Below are positions 58,948-64,000 of a stretch of 64,000 bases of DNA, in pieces. Location of the stretch: assembly GCA_017303635.1 (NCBI GenBank), contig JAFLCG010000015.1, positions 62,001-126,000 of the forward strand, in the 5' to 3' direction. Origin of the DNA: Anaerolineae bacterium (GTDB lineage: Bacteria; Chloroflexota; Anaerolineae; Aggregatilineales; Phototrophicaceae). Every line of letters begins with the position of its first letter. The stretch's first letter is position 1. Below the pieces are notes generated by a model, which was given only the letters and a program-made list of their open reading frames with translations, searched no databases and had not been told where the DNA came from. Made by a program: the position numbers and the translations under genes.

Positions 58948-60238
58948 GGAAGTACAAGCGCAGCGCCATCTGACCCAGGCGGACTTCATCGCCATCACGC
59001 AATTGGTGAGGGCGGTGCGGGGGCAAACGGGTCCCATTCAAATAGGTACCATTGCTGCTGCCTAAGTCCGTGATGAACAGATTCTTATCCTGCATCCGTA
59101 TAATCGAATGACGGCGGCTGACCCCCAAGCGATACCCTGCATAGGCAGTTAAATCCACATCGGGTATCGCCCCAGTGTTAGGGTCGCGACGGCCCAGCAC
59201 TATTTCCGCTTTGGGATAAATCAGCATGGGGTTACTGCCGGACTCAATCTCCAACCGTAAGACCATGTTCTCGGTAAAGACAGCCCCACCGGCGGTAGCA
59301 AGCGCTTTCTGGGTACCCGTATCCAGCAGTTTTTCACCGGGTCGCGCTTCCTGCTCTCGTACCAGATCACGCGTGCCGAGGGCTGCTTTCCCCCCGGTAA
59401 TCAGGCTCGTCCCACAGTTATCACATATCAGTTCACCAGGACGGTTTTGATGGGCGCAATTTGGACAGATAATCCCCGAACTGACGCCGGGTACAATCTT
59501 TTCCAAGTCCGGTAAACGATCAGTCGAGTTTGCCACCTTGGGGGCCGGACGTACTGTGTCGTCCGAGCTGCCCTGAGTTAGATCAACCCCAGCCACCTTG
59601 GCAGCCGCGGTAACAGCAGCCGCTACCGTCGATAGTACACCCGGTTCAGGCGGTGGTGGCGGGCTCGAGCGCGTCTCGTCAGGATTTTCTTTGAGCGTAT
59701 CAACCAGATCTGGGTTTAACTGGGCTGTTTGGGGTAAGCCAGAACCGCGTCCTGGTACCGTGGGATCATCCTGCGTTTGTGGCGACCAAGGTTTTATCAG
59801 TTCTGCAGGACGCGTGAGTTTTTCGGTCTGCCGTTCTGAAGGAGGGATCGGTTCAGGCTGAGAAACTACCTCAGGCTTTTTGTCGTCAACCACTGTCTCT
59901 TTTACTGAATCAGGAGACTCTACAGCCTTCGTTTCAGTCCCAGCAGACTGATCCGAAATTGGCGGGCTTGCAGGAATAGGCTCTGCTTTTGTATCTGTAA
60001 TGGGAGGTGGCTCTGGCTTAGTCTCGGCCACAGTTGATTTGGTTGATTCAGTCACTGCCGAGGATGGCTGCGAGACTGGCTGTACAGGTTCAGGCTTTGG
60101 TGTTCCTTCAGAGCCGTTGCCTATTGTTGGTTTTTCAACAAGTTGACCCGCAACTGGAGCCTCCGCCGGTGGAGAGCTATTTTTCTTGGGAGCCTCGGTG
60201 GGTTCAGGCGGCGGTGTTGGCTTTTGCTGGTCAGTCAT
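58931..60238 (-). CDS. FHA-domain protein with Pro-rich region and zinc ribbon
   Basis: A 435-residue cytosolic protein. Residues 1-235 are low-complexity Pro/Glu/Thr/Lys. A zinc ribbon follows (CPNCAHQNRPGELICDNC, about 257-274). The FHA domain at the end (about 330-420) has LGRRDP, GVSRRHSIIRM, DLGSSNGTYLNGTRL and DGDEVRLGQMAL, including the Arg, Ser and Asn that bind phospho-Thr. Its partner is probably a substrate of a Ser/Thr kinase such as that at 6275. The start MTDQQKPTPPPEP is one of two nearby Met codons. Confidence 0.93.
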   Translation of the reverse strand: MTDQQKPTPPPEPTEAPKKNSSPPAEAPVAGQLVEKPTIGNGSEGTPKPEPVQPVSQPSSAVTESTKSTVAETKPEPPPITDTKAEPIPASPPISDQSAGTETKAVESPDSVKETVVDDKKPEVVSQPEPIPPSERQTEKLTRPAELIKPWSPQTQDDPTVPGRGSGLPQTAQLNPDLVDTLKENPDETRSSPPPPPEPGVLSTVAAAVTAAAKVAGVDLTQGSSDDTVRPAPKVANSTDRLPDLEKIVPGVSSGIICPNCAHQNRPGELICDNCGTSLITGGKAALGTRDLVREQEARPGEKLLDTGTQKALATAGGAVFTENMVLRLEIESGSNPMLIYPKAEIVLGRRDPNTGAIPDVDLTAYAGYRLGVSRRHSIIRMQDKNLFITDLGSSNGTYLNGTRLPPHRPHQLRDGDEVRLGQMALRLYFQSGRR

Positions 60239-60376
60239 GCCCATAATGCCCGGTTGAATAAATATTGTGTTTCCATTCTACCGGGGCAAACGGGTTTAAC
60301 GCAAGATAACGGCCCTTTTTGTTCACATCCTGAAAGAAATTGCATTTCATTGTTCCCCATGCTAGGCTACCGAATC

Positions 60377-63067
60377 ATGCGACCTCAACTCGTTCCTGTT
60401 ATTCTGATCCTATTCCTTGCCTTTGGCATTCGGCTCTATCATCTGGATCATCAGAGCATCTGGTTTGATGAGGGATGGTCAGCCTACGCCGCAGAACAAC
60501 CCACCCTCCTGGATGCCTGGAACTCAGACCAGACCAATCCCCCCCTGTATTACCTACTCGTCAATATCGCTGCAAGAGGCTTCGGCCTGAGCGAATTCAG
60601 TTTGCGCTACGTTTCCCTACTGCTGGGGATAGCGACCGTGGCGCTAGCCTATCGGTTGGGGAAAACCGTGCATTCCCCACAGAAACAAGCCGATCACAGA
60701 GCACACACCATGTGGTCTGGCCTGAGTAGCGCAATCCTGGTGGCCTTCACCCCTCTGCTATGGTGGGCAGCACAGGAAGCGCGCATGTATACCCTTCTGG
60801 CGGTACTGGTCATGATCACGGCGCTGGCGTGGGAACGCTTACGAGTGGGAAAAGAGAGTCGCGGAATTTGGGTGGTGCTCTGGGTGGCTGAACTGGCGTT
60901 ATTGTATGCACATAATACTGGGCCGGTCATCGTGCTGTGGCTGAATGCGGCAACATTGCTCTATTGGATTAGCAACCGCAGCATAGGCCGACCGAACTGG
61001 CGAGTGTGGATCGCGGGGCAAATTGGCGTCGCCATCCTCTATCTGCCCTACTTCATCGGGCGATTTCTGTTACTGCCCACTGCCAACGACGCCATCCGCA
61101 GCACACCACCCGTTTCGCTTGATTTACTGCGCCAACTCTGGCAAAGCCTGTGGACTGGCCCCTGGTCGATGGTCGATCAGGAAATCAGCATTGTGTGGTT
61201 AAGTTGGGCGATGCTCATTCTGATACTGATCAGCATCGCGTGGCGACGAGCTGGGGCACGGTGGTTGGTGGTACATATCCTTTTGCTGACGAGTGGGCTG
61301 CTGCTGGGCTTGAGTGTGCTTGGTACAGATATGCACAGCCGCTATCTGGTGATGATCGTACCGCTGTTGCTGTCGGCGATCAGCTTTGGGGGAGAGGCTA
61401 CCAGCAACCAGATTCTAGCTATCAGCAGAATTGCACTGGTTGCTCTCGCCTGCCTGATGGCGATCAACCTAGCGACGAGCAATCCACGTTATCAGCACGA
61501 CGACGCACGCAGGATGGCACAGTATTATGCCGAGACGCTCGGCACGGGCGACACGGTGCTGGCCTGGAGCTACGCCGAACGCTATGAACTGCGCTACTAC
61601 TGGGATCGGCTAGGGGTACAAGCCCGGTTGGTAACGCTGCCAGAAGGTGCGGATATGGAGACCATTCTGCCGCTGCTACCGACCAGCGGCATGGTCGCCC
61701 GCAATGTTTGGTTCACCCAGCGGGCGGATTTCCGGGGGATGCTCGGTTGCTTGCTGGGGGATGGGCAAGAAAATCAGCCTATCTACTCAAGCGTGTTTGG
61801 CATGGTTAATGAAACCTATCCTGAATACCTTAAGCGACCAATCACGTACACTTCACCTGGGGCAACGATTGGCGAAGTAGCGCAAATCATCTCAGTCGGG
61901 AACCTCATCCCTCTGCGAGCCAGCCAATTCCAGTGTGTGCCAATCGAGATCGAACTGTTAGCTCCTGCTCCATCAGATCTGAGTGTGCAGATCTATCTGG
62001 CACAAGAGGTTGATGGGCAACGCATCATCCTGAGCCAAATGGACACTGTCTTTGCAGATGCACGCCAGCGTACCACGTCAATGTTGAGGCAGGGTTCGCG
62101 ATTACAAGCGTTTCCATTGATTAAACCTCCTTATGGACTGCCACCGGGTGATTACACCATCTATCTTCGGATTTATGATGCCCTGCAATCCTCCGGTTAT
62201 CCGATTGCCCGAAGGGATGGCACCCCTGCGGTCATTGATGCCCCGATTGGGATCTGGTCGGCACAAGCAGGTGCAATCTGGAACGAGATTGAATGGCGCG
62301 GGCAGTGGCCGCTGGAATTTAATGACTCGATGCGACCATTACTGGCCTCCAGTGCGGCCATTTTGGAAGAACCCGAAACTCACCTGCCGGTGCCTGCCCG
62401 CAATGGTGACTTCGTGATTGTGGAACTGCTGTGGGATACGACGGATTCTGCACCGCTGCCCCTGGAATTGGTCGGGCAAGGATGGTCACTGAACATCCCG
62501 GTACCAGAATATCCGCAGATGGATGATCGCCTACTGGATATTCGGCGTTTCCAAATTCCACTAGAGGCAGGTGCCGGGGAAGCTGAGTTGCGACTGCCGA
62601 GCGGCCATGTTGTCGGACGGTATCAAATCGAAAACTTACCCGCCATCTACGAGGAACCCGCCGTTGAGTATCGGGTTGATGCTGCGTTTCCACAGATTGG
62701 AACGCTACTTGGCTATCAATTACCTTCTGCGGAAGCGGATCTGAGCCAACCGTTCGCAGTCCATCTGGTCTGGCGAGCTGAAACCACTAGCCACATCAGC
62801 TACACCGTCTTCCTCCAGTTGATTGATGACAACGGGAACGTCATCGCACAGAGCGACATGATCCCAACAGGCGGCACCCGTCCAACCACCGGATGGCGCA
62901 GCAACGAGTACATTGCGGATGAACATCTGCTCCAGTGGAATAATCGCGCAAGAAGTGGATCGGCACGCTTGATCGTCGGGTTATATGATGCCAATACGGG
63001 TGAGCGAGTCCGATTGATGGACGGTGGCGATTTCATCCAACTGCGAGCTGACATTCCCGTGCACTAA
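60377..63067 (+). CDS. Large GT39-type membrane glycosyltransferase with C-terminal beta domain
   Basis: A 896-residue protein. The N-terminal half has 10-12 hydrophobic segments and the PMT-type first loop with IWFDEGWSAYAA, where the Asp-Glu pair is the expected catalytic or metal site, and the NPPLYYLLVN block. The C-terminal 400 residues are soluble with beta-rich, Pro-containing segments that resemble carbohydrate-binding domains. It should move a sugar from a polyprenyl-phosphate sugar to a surface acceptor. Met at 60377 has AGG ten bases upstream; upstream codons overlap the FHA gene. It is 35 bases before the alkyltransferase-like gene. Confidence 0.85.
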   Translation: MRPQLVPVILILFLAFGIRLYHLDHQSIWFDEGWSAYAAEQPTLLDAWNSDQTNPPLYYLLVNIAARGFGLSEFSLRYVSLLLGIATVALAYRLGKTVHSPQKQADHRAHTMWSGLSSAILVAFTPLLWWAAQEARMYTLLAVLVMITALAWERLRVGKESRGIWVVLWVAELALLYAHNTGPVIVLWLNAATLLYWISNRSIGRPNWRVWIAGQIGVAILYLPYFIGRFLLLPTANDAIRSTPPVSLDLLRQLWQSLWTGPWSMVDQEISIVWLSWAMLILILISIAWRRAGARWLVVHILLLTSGLLLGLSVLGTDMHSRYLVMIVPLLLSAISFGGEATSNQILAISRIALVALACLMAINLATSNPRYQHDDARRMAQYYAETLGTGDTVLAWSYAERYELRYYWDRLGVQARLVTLPEGADMETILPLLPTSGMVARNVWFTQRADFRGMLGCLLGDGQENQPIYSSVFGMVNETYPEYLKRPITYTSPGATIGEVAQIISVGNLIPLRASQFQCVPIEIELLAPAPSDLSVQIYLAQEVDGQRIILSQMDTVFADARQRTTSMLRQGSRLQAFPLIKPPYGLPPGDYTIYLRIYDALQSSGYPIARRDGTPAVIDAPIGIWSAQAGAIWNEIEWRGQWPLEFNDSMRPLLASSAAILEEPETHLPVPARNGDFVIVELLWDTTDSAPLPLELVGQGWSLNIPVPEYPQMDDRLLDIRRFQIPLEAGAGEAELRLPSGHVVGRYQIENLPAIYEEPAVEYRVDAAFPQIGTLLGYQLPSAEADLSQPFAVHLVWRAETTSHISYTVFLQLIDDNGNVIAQSDMIPTGGTRPTTGWRSNEYIADEHLLQWNNRARSGSARLIVGLYDANTGERVRLMDGGDFIQLRADIPVH

Positions 63068-63102
63068 AGACTTGAACTGCCAACGAGCAAAGGACGCAAA
63101 GC

Positions 63103-63561
63103 ATGATGGATTTTCCGCCGGATACAGAGCGTTTTTTCAAGGTGGTGTGGGAGATTGTGCGGCAGATTCCTGCAGGCACAGTCGGCACCTACGGGCAAAT
63201 TGCGTCGATGATCCCAGTTCCGGTGGGTGTTGAGCCGGAAGATTACGAGAAACTGGGGCCAAAGTGGGTCGGCAAGGCGATGAACGCCGTGTCCTTTAAG
63301 GATGAACCGAGCGTTCCCTGGCAGCGGGTCATCAATGGTCAGGGCGGGATTAGCCTGCCAGCAGGAAGCGAGGTCGCTACCAAGCAGCGCCAGCGTCTAG
63401 AAGCTGAGGGCATCGCTTTTGACCGCAAAGACCGCGTTGACCTGAACCAGTACGGCTGGGATGGGCCGCCACCAGAATGGATTCGCTCAAAGGGGTTATA
63501 TCCGCCGCGCGCAATCCGCAAACCCCCGACCGAAACACCGGGGCAATTGAAATTGTTCTAG
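63103..63561 (+). CDS. Alkyltransferase-like protein (ATL, MGMT fold)
   Basis: A 152-residue protein of the O6-alkylguanine-DNA methyltransferase fold with PAGTVGTYGQIA for DNA contact and helix recognition. The active Cys of PCHRV is replaced by Trp in VPWQRVINGQGGIS (72-76), as in ATL proteins. ATLs bind alkylated guanine without repairing it and hand it to nucleotide-excision repair. The C-terminal 40 residues are basic with a KLF end. AGGAC lies eight bases before the ATG. It follows the GT39 gene in the same direction. Confidence 0.9.
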   Translation: MMDFPPDTERFFKVVWEIVRQIPAGTVGTYGQIASMIPVPVGVEPEDYEKLGPKWVGKAMNAVSFKDEPSVPWQRVINGQGGISLPAGSEVATKQRQRLEAEGIAFDRKDRVDLNQYGWDGPPPEWIRSKGLYPPRAIRKPPTETPGQLKLF

Positions 63562-63618
63562 AATTGACATGATCTGCTGCCAGTGCTAAGTTTGAATCAT
63601 TACCAACTCGACTTGATG

Positions 63619-63732
<114 letters not shown>

Positions 63733-63776
63733 GTCCAACACTCGACTACCACCTTCGAGGCAAAGGGGGACGACGC

Positions 63777-64000
63777 ATGACCGCCACTACCACACCACTT
63801 CAAAGCCTGTCGCAATCAAGTATTCACCATACTCGCTTACGCCATGCCAACCAGCTCAAGATCATGGTTGTTCTGTTACTGCTGTTGATCGGCGCCTTTC
63901 TCCTGAGCCTAGCAACCGGTTCCGTGACCATTCCGCTCGATCAGATCATCACAATCCTGACAGGTGGTGAAGCTACTCGCACTACCTGGATTACCATCGT
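63777..64000 (+). CDS. FecCD/BtuC-family ABC transporter permease (partial)
   Basis: The first 74 codons of a gene cut by the window end: MTATTTPLQSLSQSSIHHTR, then a membrane helix (IMVVLLLLLIGAFLLSLATG) followed by SVTIPLDQIITILTGG. The LATGSVxIPLDQI block is typical of iron-siderophore and cobalamin permeases (FecCD). The cobalamin riboswitch directly upstream makes cobalamin or a cobamide the likely substrate (BtuC role). The rest of the protein and its partners lie outside. Confidence 0.85.
   Translation, partial: MTATTTPLQSLSQSSIHHTRLRHANQLKIMVVLLLLLIGAFLLSLATGSVTIPLDQIITILTGGEATRTTWITI

Noticed and set aside
60143..60376. Longer N-terminus for the GT39 protein (974 residues)
   Set aside because: The extra 78 codons lie over the FHA gene and are not membrane- or signal-like. 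The start near 60377 puts the first helix at the N-terminus as usual.

Overview
The window looks like chromosomal DNA of a Chloroflexota bacterium of the Anaerolineae type. This is inference from gene content, not from a search. The signs are Pro/Thr-rich stalks on lipoproteins and membrane proteins, a cytosolic Ser/Thr kinase with a PAS domain, many orphan receivers and histidine kinases, bactofilin, RNase J, an NADP isocitrate dehydrogenase, FHA and roadblock proteins, and PMT-fold membrane glycosyltransferases. No plasmid, phage structural or conjugation gene was seen, and no CRISPR array.

Layout. 1-2.8 kb: a PadR-controlled ABC-2 exporter. 2.8-9.4 kb: an HSD10-like dehydrogenase, a phosphoesterase pair, a cyclic-nucleotide-binding protein, a Ser/Thr kinase, OsmC and a fructosamine kinase. 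9.5-13.4 kb: two tandem cytosolic trypsin-fold proteases, a receiver and RNase J. 13.6-17.9 kb: an RffA-type aminotransferase with a GCS2-like ligase, divergent from a glycerol-1-phosphate-dehydrogenase-like protein whose metal site is altered. 17.9-27.3 kb: a coiled-coil membrane protein, icd, receivers, a GAF histidine kinase, a GT39-like protein and an MFS carrier. 27.5-30.2 kb: an operon of bactofilin, HEAT-repeat protein, unknown protein and LMW phosphatase. 30.2-32.6 kb: SDR and kynurenine formamidase. 32.7-39 kb: an eight-gene leftward surface-polysaccharide operon with rnhB embedded. 39.2-49.4 kb: a mosaic segment between tRNA-Val and tRNA-Leu with a PfkB kinase, a broken PfkB copy fused to a PPSR tail, a TPR histidine kinase, a receiver-kinase, PPSR and unknown secreted proteins. 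49.5-54.8 kb: a visibly GC-richer block with an ECF sigma factor, anti-sigma factor, NUDIX protein, a paired membrane-protein set and a DeoR regulon. 55-63.6 kb: a PLAT/lipoprotein operon, trmD, roadblock, FHA, a GT39 protein and an alkyltransferase-like protein. 63.6-64 kb: a cobalamin riboswitch and the start of a FecCD/BtuC permease.

How the parts work together. Most transcription units are short and separated by clear hairpin terminators. Several units are translationally coupled, with stops and starts overlapping by 1-35 bases. Regulatory signals that can be read directly are a PadR-type operator over a promoter, a multi-site DeoR operator region, a B12 riboswitch, a 16-bp perfect inverted repeat at the 5' end of the polysaccharide operon, and good -35/-10 pairs before several genes.

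The most unusual observations are the PfkB/PPSR chimera, the tRNA-Leu 3'-end duplication that looks like the footprint of an integrated element, the altered metal site of the glycerol-1-phosphate-dehydrogenase-like protein beside a GCS2/aminotransferase pair, the bactofilin-HEAT-phosphatase operon, and the repeat-rich spacer between the sigma and anti-sigma genes.
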